Below, piece after piece: positions 8,893 through 20,760 of a stretch of DNA of 64,000 bases (positions within the stretch are counted from its first letter, which is position 1; the number at the start of each line of letters is the position of its first letter). This DNA is from Symbiodinium natans (taxonomy: Eukaryota; Sar; Dinophyceae; Suessiales; Symbiodiniaceae). The notes below the pieces were generated by a model, which saw nothing but the letters and a program-made list of their open reading frames with translations, ran no database searches and was not told where the DNA came from. Location of the stretch: the NCBI GenBank assembly GCA_905221605.1, contig CAJNDS010002844.1, positions 7,501-71,500 on the forward strand, written 5' to 3'. The translations under genes and the position numbers were made by a program.

Positions 8893-9784
8893 TCATGTCT
8901 CATCCCTGCATGTCCCGGTCCTAAATCAAACACTTCTTGTATATGCATGTTCGGTTTACAGAGCCTCCGCCGGACCCAAGTCCAAACGGCAAAGGCCCAT
9001 GCGCCTTGGCTGGTGATGATTCCGATAGGAGCCTGCGTCTGTGTCTGGCAACTGCGCATGCGTCCAGGTGTGTTTTGGACTGAAGTTAGCGTTTCAGCCA
9101 AATTTTAGCTGGCTGGTTACGTATGTCCCCTTCTCTGGGAGAAGGGCCAAACTCAACTTCCGGCTGCCACAATGCACAGGTTTTGCCTGGTCTTGTTGTT
9201 TGTGTCATGCTCTCCTTAGCAGAATTAGGCTCTATAAAGACGTTGAAAGAGCGCCTGCCTGAAAGGCCCAAGCAAGGTCAAGGTCACTTCAAACTCAGTC
9301 AGCAAGAACGGTAAAACGAAGACTCTCGAACAAACCAGCGTCATCACAACCCACCTCTGAACAACATTTCAGGGATCCCAAACCGTCCCAAACCCTGCGC
9401 AAAAGCCCAGACACCACTCGGCAGGGTCGCTGCGCGCACGGCGCAAGGAGCTCCAGCCTGTGTTCGTCTGTTGATTTCATCATGGCAGAGTGGCGGAGTT
9501 GTGGCTTGCTGGGAAAATTTGCTTCTTCGAGGAATCTTCCGGCGCTCGCGAGAGTAAGCGCTTTGATGGACAAGCTCGACCTAGTGCTCAGCTGCAGGAT
9601 TGCCAGGCTGCCAGGCGGTATGAGTTCAAAATGTTTAGTCTCTCTTGCGAAACCACTCAAAAAGTATTTGTAAAATTGGAAAAAGTAGCAAGCAGTTTAT
9701 TTTGACATCTGAAAGTCCCGGCGGCGAAGGAACGGCCGCCGTGGCAGCGAGGCCAGGAGCACCCGGGCCTCCAGGTCCCGCGCC
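8893..9784. other. stretch without a supported gene
   Basis: Frames at 9295-9660 (minus) and 9482-9705 (plus) overlap and look equally protein-like in opposite directions, so neither is called. No repeat is evident. Confidence 0.4.
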
Positions 9785-9960
9785 TCTCAAGCAGAAGGAG
9801 AGGAAGGAGAGAGGAAGGAGAGAGGAAGGAGAGCGGAAGGAGAGAGGAAGGAGAGAGGAAGGAGAGAGGAAGGAGAGGAAGGAGGGGAGAACGAGAGAAG
9901 AAGAGAAGAAGCAGAAGAAGAGAAAACGAGAAGAAGGGGAGAAGGGAAAGAAAGAAGAAG
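9785..9960 (+). repeat. purine tract with an 11-bp GGAAGGAGAGA-type repeat
   Basis: An almost pure AG tract. The first part (to about 9890) repeats an 11-base unit of the form GGAAGGAGAGA; the second part is GAAGAAG-like. All frames through it are open and encode only Lys/Arg/Glu/Gly or Ser/Leu/Pro low complexity, which explains the long frames recorded there. The upstream G/C-rich stretch reads Gly/Pro-rich but is probably not a gene. Confidence 0.9.
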
Positions 9961-11309
9961 CACCACAGCCAGCGACACTGAGCCACGGGGCCTTCTTTGG
10001 GCGCAGGTCCACTTGCACGGCGTCAATGCGGATTTTGAACTGCCAGGCAGCATGGTTGCAGTATCTTCGCCCAGGCGGGCAGTCTCCAACTTTGCAGCCG
10101 GTTCCTCCTTCGAAACTCACGGCGGGGCCTCTTCGCTGTCGTTCGCGAACCGTCGTAATCGCACCTCCACCAGTTCGTGATGTGTGACTGCTGAGGTGTA
10201 TGACTCATCTACCCGATTCACGGCTACAACCTCCTGTGGGCTCAGCCAGTACTATTGTTACTATGATAACTACAGTACCTTTACCCGTACCTATACTCAT
10301 TTGGGAAGCAGTGGCAGCAACAAATAACTGTCTGGCGGAGCCTTGCCTGAAATCCGTCCAAGGCGACGGAGATCGTCTCGGGGCTGAAACCCATCATAGG
10401 ACCCTCGGGGCAGGCTTGTCTTCAGATGTCTCGGACAGTCTGTCACATGCACTGAGAGCGAAGTTTGAGTCCAAAGTGCCAGATTTCTAGTCTAGCAATG
10501 CCCAGCAGTCGCGTTCGCAAGGGGTCCTTACGCCACTCATGGCCAGGCCTCCTGCGGGCCTGGTGACTCTGCCAGGGACAATGTCAGGCCGCCAAGCCTG
10601 ATAGAGGTGTCTGAAGGTGCCTGAAGCCTATGCTCGTGGGACTCAGACATGGTCTGAACTCGGGCGATGCCCTTGTAGGCGAGTGGCTGCAGGTCATGGC
10701 ACATCTCCGACTCCGCGGCCTCCTGAACTGCTGTGAGCGCCGAAGTCAGCTGAATTCTTCTCCCATCACCCCGAACCCGGCCCACCCCGCCTCCTCTGCA
10801 ATCAAGCATAAACAATGTCAAGCTGAATACCAAGCTTAGGGCTTAGGGGCAGCAAATGACAGCAAGCTACAGGAAGGCGTGTAAATACCAATGTGTGCTG
10901 CGGAACACACACGTGTGTTGCTGCTGCTGTTCGAGTCTGGTTGTAATTGCGGTGGCTCTGCAAGGCATTGAGGGACATCTTCGTTGCCGGTTTATTAAAA
11001 CAGCACTTTCTAAGTTTATGTTCTTGCACTCATCAAGACAACATCCAACGAAGGAAGAGAGGATTTGAGGATTTGAGCGTGCGCCGGAGCGATCCAAACC
11101 AAGCACACAGGCGGGATGGCCCAGGGGCCCAGTTTGCCTCGTCCACACGTCCATGGCCCAAGGTCACGGAAACCGTCGCAACACGTTCCTCGCGAGCAGG
11201 GACGAAATACAATGCGCAATGCAAAGCTGCTAAGCTTCAGCCGGGGACTGTCATGTGAGCAGTGCCGAAAACCCTTTGAACTTTTCATTCGACTATGGTA
11301 GAGTTCTCG
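9961..11309. other. stretch without a supported gene
   Basis: Only short overlapping frames. The 13-mer ACTATTGTTACTA near 10249 recurs near 60350. Nothing else stands out. Confidence 0.4.
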
Positions 11310-11405
11310 CGGGCTCTGACGCGGCCTGCTGCAGGTCGCATCGCGCGCTGACGCGCACGTGCTTTTTGGGGTTGCACTGACGCGGACTATCGCGGGAAGC
11401 CAACA
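11310..11405. repeat. CGCG-rich block with GACGCG and TCGCG motifs
   Basis: CTGACGCG and TCGCG words recur several times in less than 100 bases, the same vocabulary as the larger block at 11641-11840. Not a regular tandem repeat. Confidence 0.6.
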
Positions 11406-11640
11406 CAAGACCCCAAACCTTCAGACTAGCCTGAACCCTAATATTGAGCCCGAAATGCCTGAACACTAAACTTTCCAAGAGGTTTGGGATGAGACCTGGA
11501 AATGAAGCCCTCACTGGTCATTACTTCGCCCAACCCCATTAATTAAAGACCCTGTGCTGTTTCGGCTGTTGCGCGGTTTTTCCGTCGGGGTGTGGGCGCT
11601 ATTAAGCTGAAGATGAATGGGTCACCTAGCCTACCTGTTG

Positions 11641-11840
11641 CTGACGCGCGGAGATCGCGGAGCTGACGCGCAGCTGACGCGGATTTCGCGGCCCTAAACC
11701 CTAAGCCCTAAACCCTCAACCCTCAACCCTCAACCCTACCCTCTCGCGCGCTATCGCGCGCTATCGCGCGCTCTCGCAACCAGAGCTCTCTCGCAGAAAC
11801 TATCGCGCACTGGCGCGCCTCGGACTTTAGCTGACGCGGG
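11641..11840. repeat. CGCG-rich repeat cluster interrupted by telomere-like units
   Basis: Repeated CTGACGCG(C/G) words (11641-11690 and 11831-11839) and a short tandem of CTATCGCGCG (about 11749-11772) flank a telomere-like patch at 11692-11742 (CCCTAAA, then CTCAACC). The mixture of CpG-dense words and telomere-like units is unlike the flanking DNA. Confidence 0.75.
11692..11742 (+). repeat. interstitial telomere-like repeat
   Basis: CCCTAAACCCTAAGCCCTAA followed by degenerate CCCTCAA units. Same orientation as the patch at 6296. It lies inside the CGCG-rich cluster. Confidence 0.75.
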
Positions 11841-14509
11841 CCAATCAAAGGCGAACCCTCAATCTAATTCTTTCATGGAAGGTTTACGGCGCCGCTCATG
11901 TGCTGACAAAGGGGAGCTAGCAACGCAGGACATGATAAGGCCTTGCTTTTTCTTGTTTCGTACACAGGGGATCTCAAAGGGATCTTCACTGCGACATTAA
12001 ATCCCACTTGCACGGTACAATGGATGAAGCACTGATAACTGCACACGAGAGGGCAATCGAGCCGGCTCTACTCGTCCAAGTGGCCTACGTAGTGGCCTAG
12101 TGGTGCTCGGTGTGACAGATCGCTCAAGGTATCCCACGGCAGGATGGAACTGGCTGCCATGCCGGTGCATGTTTCTTCAAAAGGAACAGTGAAGTTGGAG
12201 AAGCAACTTACTTGTGCTTGCCTTGATGCTAACGTCCACTCGTGCGGGCACGCCCAGCGACGAAGTGGCCGGAATGGCCTCGGAACAATCACCCGCAACA
12301 CACTGCGCGTCTGGCGTCTCCTTTCGTAGCTGGGTTCACCTTCGACTGCACAGTGAAATGACGGCAAAGCGTTTGCCCAAGGCCTGCGTGTTGTTCCGGC
12401 TCAGAGCGACGGTAATGCGAGCTATGCCAGGCCTTTCAACGTTGGGCAGCGACATGAGATTGTGCAGACACGACTCTCACTGGGTGAGTCGAACACTTGG
12501 CCCCGAACCCTGGTCGCTGCAACACCAGCACAACAGAGGGCGAGCTGTCAAATGGCCTGAAAAATCTGAAGGTCGCATGCGTCGCTTAAGCTTGGGCTCA
12601 AGCATCTAGTTATCTAGATGTGTCAAGGTGTGTCAGCGTCAGCTAATGTCAGCATTTCAACCCAATGAAAATGGTAGTGGCGGCAGGAGCAGACCGCTCT
12701 CCCTACAGTAGAGTACGTGGTCTGGGTCCTTCGGTGATGTTCCATGCCGCGCCGGAGGCACCGTCGCAACCACTGTTCTGTTGAGGAAGTGCAGCGTGAG
12801 GGGAACTTGTGAACATCGCTCGCTGGGAATCATTTGCGGCTTCCGCAGTGGGGGCACCACTACAGTAGACTTTCTTGAATGGACATCTAGCAAGCAATGG
12901 GCTTGTTGCCATCTGGCCACTCTGCCACCCCAAAGAAGATGCTGGCGCCACTGCGTGCAACATCGGACGGGGCCGTGTCGACATAAGCCTCTGCTTGCAG
13001 TTTTCTCACATCTGCTCCAGTAAGGCATGGACAACAGGAACAGCTAGGTGGCCGATGCTAGTTCACACTGATCACTTCAACCGTGGATGACAACTGTGCA
13101 CAATCAAGATGCAACTCGTGTGCGGCCTGATTCTGTCTGATGGCTTTCAAACGCGCGAACAAATCCCACCAAAGTCATTGGCATATGCGGCATTCCGGAC
13201 ATGGCCTCCAGCCCCTCCTCGCATGTCAGCTGATGGCAGCGCTCCCGACCAAACACGGAGACTGCCACGGCCCCGAAGGCCTTGGCATGATTCGACCCAC
13301 ACCATGAAGTGGCCATTTGTGCCTGATGACGAGAGGTGGACGAGCCTCGTCTACAGCCACCCGGCGGAGCTCGGGACGACCGGAGGAGGGCAGCGCCAGG
13401 GCTGCACTGCAGCCTGGCAGCGGGGCTTCGCCAAAAACGGCAGACACTTTGCTGTCATCATCACCCGTGGAAAAGGGCCTGCAGCGGCCCGGTCAACGGC
13501 GAAGGGGGGGGAAATCAGAAGCTCATCGCGAACTGACTTGACCAGGACCTGTTGCGTAATCGGCATGCGACCTTCTGACTCACTTTCTTGATCACCAACA
13601 TCTCAGCCTGCAACTTTGGCCGCTCTGGCGCGGCGTCCCTGGCCACGGGGAGCAGCAAGCTTCTGCTGCCTGCAGTGATCTCAGAAGCAGATTCACAGAG
13701 CACGAGTCTTTGTCGCTGAGATCTGCACTCTCTTCACTGAGCTCTGCGGGCACCCGCAGCGCTTTGCCTTGAAATGATCTTCGAAAAAGATCGAACTAGG
13801 AGCAATTGTGAGCAGACATCTGGGTATAGAGTCGCAATGGGTAGCATCTCCAGCTCTGAGAAGGCCCAACAACGCGCACTACGACACGAGCAAACACCTT
13901 GGCTCTGAGTGATTTGACAAACAGCCTTTTGGTGTATGGACGATTTTGACCTCTTGGCGATGGAATGGTTCCTCTCCTCGTATCTCCCCTGGCTGCTCAG
14001 TGTTGGTGTTTCAGCGTTGCTGCAGCAGCTGCGCACGTTGCAATGTTGGTGTTGCACATGCGTCTGAGTCTTGAGATGTGTGTGGTTCGGCCATGCACGC
14101 TCAGCCTGGTGGTCGAGGAGTCGAGGGAACTCGCAAAGCGCTTACGACTCAGCCGGACGCGAACTTAATCCATGCGGACAAGCGACAAGCACAAGTTGTA
14201 GGTGGTGAGCATGACTGAATCAATCTGAATCATGACTGAATACATCTCCAGCGGACTCCAGCAACTCAGTGCACCAAGTTGCACTGGCCCGCGCTGAGCC
14301 ACTCGGCTTGGGCAGGCACCTGCCAGACCATGCAGGACAGGTACCTCTTCATCCTTTGTCGACACTCCAGGGCAACAGCAGCAGAAAAGAAACTAGAAAA
14401 GTGCCACACGGGTAAGATTGCTTCGCGTGACAGAAGAAATTCCAGGCCTGCCCACACCACAAGAAACCAACCTCAGGGGACGAGCCAAGGTCAACAGACT
14501 GGGAAGAGA
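11841..14509. other. stretch without a supported gene
   Basis: Short frames on both strands only. Frames at 13109-13591 (plus) and 13226-13566 (minus) overlap without recognisable motifs. No tandem repeat. Confidence 0.4.
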
Positions 14510-14524
14510 GCGATCGCTCTCTCG

Positions 14525-14577
<53 letters not shown>
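14510..14577. repeat. (CT)n microsatellite
   Basis: CTCTCG units at the left edge change into an uninterrupted CT dinucleotide run from about 14533 to 14574. Frames through it (Ser/Leu or Arg/Glu) are artefacts of the repeat. Confidence 0.95.
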
Positions 14578-14578
<1 letters not shown>

Positions 14579-15946
14579 TCCGTCAGAAGACAGGCGCAGC
14601 CGCATAAAAAACAGGATCAACACAACACAGTCATCATACAGTAGTCAGGAGAAGATGCCCAACCATAAGCTAGATTGATGATCCATGCGGCGGTGTGTCT
14701 CAGGAACTGTCGGAGGCCCTCTCAAATTGCAGGACTCAACTGCTCACCTGTGCTAATTGGAAAGCCTGCTCCGACGAGCAGTTGTAGATGACTAACGATG
14801 GAGCCAGAGAGATCAGGCTGCAATCCTTGGAGCAAAGCTGCAGTTTTGGGTTTGGGATTGCATCGGAAGTTGTTTCGCGCTCATGCCCCTTTATGACTTG
14901 AACTGGAGCAAGCCTGTGGGAGTTTTCGATTGATGCCCCATGCTAGACAGCACAGGCCCATTCTGATAACTGAGCCTGGTGACGAGCCCGAATGTCATGG
15001 CAAGGGAAAGACTCTCTTCGCGGAGGACGCACTCCTGACGCACAAGCTGAGTTGCTGCGATGGCTCATGGCACTGAAGCCAAAGAACCCATGCCAAGCTA
15101 AGAAGCTGCCCCACAGCACAAGAAACTTCCCGTTGCTAGTGCTGACTGCCCGATGTGCCAGGTTTTTCTATGTTTGCCGAGCACAGCGACGTGCTATGGG
15201 CTTTCACATGCTTTCACCATTTGCAGATAACGATGCATGCATCAAGTACTTGCTCGCTTCTTCATATCGGACTAGATGGTAGTCCGATGGCCCCTGTGTT
15301 TCCCATTTACCCGAGCCTCTCCGCTTGGGAAGGAAACATCTTCAAAGCCGCCAACACCTGGCTTCGATTATCTTCAAGCGCGGGCACAGGCTCGTTCACT
15401 GCCGCGCGCTGTCACTGTCGTGCCTGGCAGCTGGACTTGGACACAATCACGACCACAGGCCACGGAGATGGTGGAGCTGAGATCTGGATCTGCCCATGTC
15501 AGGGTGCGGCCCATGGTGGAAGGAATCACGCTGGCCACGCAACGCCTGTAACGCCTGTACTGTAAAACTTGCAAACCAGGTCACCATGCGCACCTTCAGC
15601 TGATTCAGTCGCAGGCCGTGCCCATACTGTCCATGCTGCGCTACACCTACACCGGGAGGTGCCTGAAGATCCACGGAAGCAGCCGCAGATCCTGCTAGAA
15701 GGTTTGGGTCTCCGAGGTTCCAAAAGTAGGGATCACTCAGTTATGGGGGCCGGCCACAAATACCAGGACGGGCCATTCAGGAGATGGGCATGCCAGAACA
15801 TTGGATTTCTCTCCATACTCTCCATACCTTCAACTCTGCAACCATCAACTGCGAAACGCTTCTGGAAGAGCGGCAACACCTAACAAACCCCCACTTTGAA
15901 AACAGGGTCTGACCACACAGGAGGGGAACTCAACCACCCCTACAAT
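14578..15946. other. stretch without a supported gene
   Basis: Overlapping frames at 14992-15565 on plus and 15374-15723 on minus have no motif that allows a choice. No repeat is seen. Confidence 0.4.
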
Positions 15947-16381
15947 TCTAAACCCTGAACCCTAAAATCTCAACCCTCCGCCTTGAAACCTTGGCACGTG
16001 GGCGCTTAATGGCGAACGCGCGTGAGCATATGATCCTGCACGGTTGTGTTGCTGTCCTTTGTGTTTGCACAAGACACGGGCAGCCCAAGCACGATATCCA
16101 CAGCGCAGAGACTCTGTTCGGGCGTCGTATGGGTGGGCGGGCGGCACTTGAGGGATATTTTGGGCGCAAAGACGCGAATCCGCTCATTGCAAGACACACG
16201 CAGACTGTAACCCTGAGCGCGGAAGCGGATTTGGACTAAACCTTGTGTGCCGGTGGTGAACGTGAGCAAAACTCCCACACAAACGCCCAAAAAAAAGAAA
16301 AAACCCTCAAAAACAACCAGTGACAAGAAATACTCAAAAACAACCCCAAAATCCTCCAGAACCCTTCACCCTAACCCTAAA
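15947..16381 (+). repeat. two telomere-like patches with an A-rich stretch between
   Basis: CTAAACCCTGAACCCTAAAA at about 15948 and CCTAACCCTAAA at about 16369 are short, degenerate telomere-like runs. An A/C-rich segment (16260-16360, CAAAAACAACC words) precedes the second. The second patch ends directly at the TCGCGG array, repeating the association seen at 11.7 kb. Confidence 0.55.
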
Positions 16382-16387
16382 TGACCC

Positions 16388-16625
16388 GCGAGTCGCGGGG
16401 AGGTCGCGGGAGGTCGCGGGGGGTCGCGGGGGTTCGCGGCTAAAGACATCACCAAAAAAGCGCTGGTTTCTAGGCATATTTGTGGTCGCGGAAGGGTCGC
16501 GGGAAGTCGCGGGACATCGCGGGCCTCCCAGGCTGCCTCCCTGGCCTGGAGGTCGCGGAGATGTCGCGGGGATGTCGCGGAGGGTCGCGGAGGGTCGCGG
16601 AGGGTCGCGGAGGGTCGCGGAGGGC
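16388..16625 (+). repeat. TCGCGG array with a 10-bp period
   Basis: About sixteen TCGCGG words. Starts fall at 16393, 16404, 16414, 16424, 16434, then 16485, 16497, 16507, 16517, then 16553, 16564, 16575, 16585, 16595, 16605 and 16615. The last block is a clean decamer tandem of AGGGTCGCGG. Spacing is 10 to 12 bases inside each block. Two spacers without the word separate the blocks. Frames through it are by-products. Confidence 0.9.
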
Positions 16626-19600
16626 TTTCATGGCCACAAAATGGCGCAGGTGGGACTGGTGGGACCTAATCTGGCACAAATTTTCATTTCGAAGGCACAA
16701 TCTCCTGAATCAGCCATGCATCACGAATATTTCCGAGAATTTCACCTCAAATCCTGCAGCAACACCAAACGACGAAGAGAAGAACACTAAACAAAGTAAG
16801 CAACCGTCGCAAGGGCGAGCTTCCAGGCCTGCGTGCTACCCTTCGCAGCCCCTAAAGCCCAAAAACCGTCAAAACGGCCAGAAACAAGCAGCGTCAACGC
16901 GGCTAGCAAGGATAAACTCCCCGCCAATGTATATTTCAACAACGAAAAATTGAAACAAACAAATCCTGCCAAGAATGTCTTCTTTGCCATGTTTACAAAG
17001 GACAAACGTGGAAAGCCGGACGAAAACAACAACTTTCCCATCTACCTCAAAAATCAAACACCGAAAACATGCTTGATCGCTCGCTTCCTCGTTGTTTTAT
17101 TTTCCCGTGACGCCCAAGCTCCCTTGGATCTATGAAACCCACCCTTCTGGGATGGGGGTCACCTGAAACGAGCGTCCCCGTAAAAACGGTCGGCCACCAT
17201 ACACTCAGTATGTTGATAAACAACGCCTCATTTCTGTTCTCGAAGGCAATACGCCACGACATTCAGGCCCCTACCGGGCAGTGGGCCTTCACCAAAACCA
17301 GCTAAAGCCAGCCAAAACTTTAAGGCGGACCCTGCACAGCAAGCTGCCCTGCCGTGCCTTTGCATGCAGCTTTGTGCCTGCGCAACGGAACTGTCAGAAG
17401 GAGTGGCAGGCACGGTAGGAGTTAGACATTTGCAGCGGTGCAGGCCACTCTGTCCCAGTCGTATGCTTGCAGCTGGCAGCTGGCAGACAAGTCGTCTTTC
17501 TAGCATTGATCTCAATCTCGAGCCTCTGCAGCATCCACCTGTTCGGAAAGGAATGGAACCAACATATGAACTGAAGCCTCCGAGAGAAGATGAGGCATCC
17601 AAGCAAAAAACCAAGACATAGTGTCATGCTGCGGTTAAACCCACGCCAAACATGCAAATTACATCGGGCCCCGGGGCTGGCAAGCCGAACTTATTCTCCG
17701 TGGCTAAAAGGACGGATCTCTCACAAAACCTCAGCACGACGGCACCTCTTGAAGGGGATGAGCCAGAAGCGTAGCACCTTCGTAAGCAGGTTTCGCGAAG
17801 TTTTGCGATTGCTTCAACCCGGTCCTGACATGTACAGACTATATTCGCCGAAGATTAGCCTGTTGGGAGCCTCGTGCAACTAATCCAGTGAGCTTGGGTC
17901 CTGCATGTCCATGTGACAGCCGTCAAACCAGCAAGGCGTATCCTCGGAATTTACAGTGCTCCAAAGCACCTTCACATGTAGTCTTCCCTGTCTAGTACGC
18001 GAATTAGGGTCAGAGACACTTTACATGGTGCCTTCCGAGGCTAGATGTGGCAGCGCCGATCCATCCTCGCGCAGGGGCTTGCACGCATTATCTTTGGATA
18101 TCTTTGGTTCAGCCGAACATGTTCGCAACCGGGGGAGAAGCTGCACTTGTGAGGGCTCCACGAGGACGTCCAGCGACAGCCAGCAGCATGTGACAGGCGC
18201 AAGTCGAAACAATGCCCGGTCCGCGAGTACGAGCTGGATCGGCAAACTTGAGCTATTGACAAACCTGGGGGCAAGCTTAAATCGCTGGAGAGCAGCTTCG
18301 ATTGCTTCGACTGGTTCGCATGACATGAAATACAAACTTCATTTATTCACATTTCTTGGTTTGTTTAGGCAGGTAAACAGAAGGCCTATAACTTGAATGA
18401 ACACCCACATGGCGAGACTTGCTGTGTCTCATCTGGTTCCGTGATGGCCCAAGGAGGGCACCAGCGTCGAGCGCCGATCACCACTTCCTGGGTTCACAGG
18501 CCCTTTCAGGCTTTGTTTGGATATGGGCATGGGGGTTGAATGGAGTTGATCGTATGGGATCCGTACCTTCCACCGAGGCCAAGAGGCCAGAAGGATCCTA
18601 AAGGGCTACGCCCTAAACCTGGGCATGGGCTCTGCGGGCTCCGGGGTGGGCTATCATGGGCTCATTTTGGAAGATTTGCCGCATGGCGAACTTGGATGAC
18701 TTCGATGTCGTCTTTTCGACCGCCCGAAGCTTATACAACCCTAAACGTTCCAAACTTGCACTATGAATCGTAAAACCAGGGCAGTTGCAAGCCCCGCGTG
18801 GATGTATCTCACCTCACCCGATAAGAATACGCATCACCCCAAGCAGATGCTGCATCGCAAAAACTGAACATCAATCGCGGAATTATGCATCAGGGGAAAC
18901 GAACCCCAGGATGCGGCGCTTGAAGGGTGCTGGCCCGCGTGAGTGCATCAATGCATGAGCCTTTTCCGGACCGTGATCAGAAACTGACGGCTCTGTCAGG
19001 TTAGCAACCCTTCGGCCCAACGCCGGAATTTCCAGGCGAAAGCAATGGGTTCTGCACAAGTCTCCTGCGGCATAAGCACCTACGTTCAAGCAAACGCAAC
19101 AGCTATACTCTCTCAGACGTCGACTGCAATGGCTTATGCACTATTCACCCGGCAGATTCAAAGGGGCTGGAGCTCCAGAAATGCCAGGAAAGCCAACATG
19201 GCCCAGCTTTGAATCGCAGGCCAGCATCCGTTTGAGGGACTTCGCTCCGGCGTGCAAAGAGCGGGAAGATGGCACGCGCCCAGCGCCTCAAGCAAAAGGG
19301 GATCTGACAGTCAAGTCTCTATAATGTATTCTTGGGTGGCTTGCAGGACAGTCACAAGGCTTCTGCAAGTGTCCTGAAGCTCTTTCTGTTCTGTGCTTGC
19401 ACATTGCCATACATTGACAGCTTCGGCGCACCACATAGTTCCACGAGTGCATAAGACTGAGTTCAGCACACCTCCAAGACTTCTTCGGCTGGTAGGTGAC
19501 ACGACAAAACCTGACACAATCTGACACAGGCACAGGTTGCCGTAGCAGGCAAACGAAATCAAAGTCCGACGCGCCTCGAAAGATGACGAAGCCCAGTGCT

Positions 19601-20129
19601 GCACTGGCCTTGTTGAGCTGAAAGATACTTTAAGGAGTTTTCGCTTGTCTATCATGGCCAGACATGGGGCGCCTGGTAGTCAAGCAATGAAAAAAGTCAG
19701 GAGACTCACACTGCAGTGACAATACGAGCACCGATCATGGTGCCGGACAAGGCATCAGCTGAGTTTGGTCTCACGATGCTGCGCATGGTGCTTGAAATGT
19801 CCAACATCAGGCCCCGACAAATCGCCTCGCTGCCTGGCGCGACCCTAATGACGTGTAGCTTATGAATGCTTATGAGGTTTATGACATTCCGCACTTCAAT
19901 TCCGATTCGGTGGATGCAGAACCAAACACTCCAGAACGCAGACGCTTTGTCGAAGGTGCATGGCTCTCAGCAAGCCCTGACGAAACATGCCCTGTGTACG
20001 ACACGGACGGCAAGCGCAGCGGCAGGCTCCATTCGGATCGCCCGCTGCCGCCAGGCAAGGCGACTGAGAGCCTGCAACGTGCAGCCAGGCCCAGCCAAGT
20101 CTACTGCCCAACTACGAATCATGAAAACG
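16626..20129. other. stretch without a supported gene
   Basis: Frames stay below about 150 codons and overlap one another on both strands (for example 17956-18396 plus against 18021-18335 minus). An A-rich segment lies at 16850-17060. No array and no recognisable protein. Confidence 0.4.
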
Positions 20130-20280
20130 AAAATGCAAATGATCATTAGAATGATGATGATGATGATGATGGTGGTCATGACCAACACTATGGCCATGAT
20201 CCAGTTGGATGATACGTGAGGATAGTGATCATACTTATGATCATGATAATGAAGATGATGACAAATGTGATGACAATATG
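20130..20280. repeat. (ATG)n microsatellite and ATGATC-rich flank
   Basis: A clean ATG trinucleotide run at about 20151-20171 inside a longer stretch of ATGATG and ATGATC words. The His- or Ile-rich frames here are artefacts of the repeat. Confidence 0.85.
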
Positions 20281-20721
20281 CTTCGTGATTGCATAGCCGG
20301 TCACCAGTGCCGATCAAGATGTTGTCTCTGTCAGTACTTCTGCCGGTCAGGTTGGTCCGGTCAGTCGGATGCTGGTTCTGATATGCCATGCCAGTCTTTC
20401 CATGCAAGGCTGCAAATCGCCTGTCACTGGCACGGATGTATCTCGGGCATTCAGTATTGATCCAGCACCGTTTGGCGCTCGGTGGTGAGTGAGGTCAAGC
20501 CATGACATCTAGGGTATCGCATAGTATACTCAGTATATACAGTATATTGCATATTCCTTAAAAAGGGTATCAAGCCCGGCCCTGGATCTTCCCCACATTG
20601 ACATGGCACCTGGTCGGAGCCATTGGCAGCTCGAAGATCGGGAGCGGCTCCCGGGGATCAAGCTGCAGCACCTTGTATGCTTTCTACATCAACATCTTTC
20701 ACGCCCAGAATAGGAGCCTTT
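20281..20721. other. stretch without a supported gene
   Basis: A small AT-rich patch with repeated GTATA words at about 20519-20555 is the only notable feature. Confidence 0.4.
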
Positions 20722-20760
20722 GTGGGTAGGGGTGGGGGTGGGGAGGGGGGGGGGGCTTGG
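20722..20760 (+). repeat. G-rich run, possible G-quadruplex
   Basis: Five or more G blocks (GGG, GGGG, GGGGG, GGGG and a run of about 12 G) separated by one or two bases. This meets the usual pattern for an intrastrand G-quadruplex on the plus strand. Confidence 0.8.

Noticed and set aside
9295-9705. Protein-like frames on both strands
   Set aside because: Three frames over the same bases read equally well, which shows that residue composition by eye is not decisive here.
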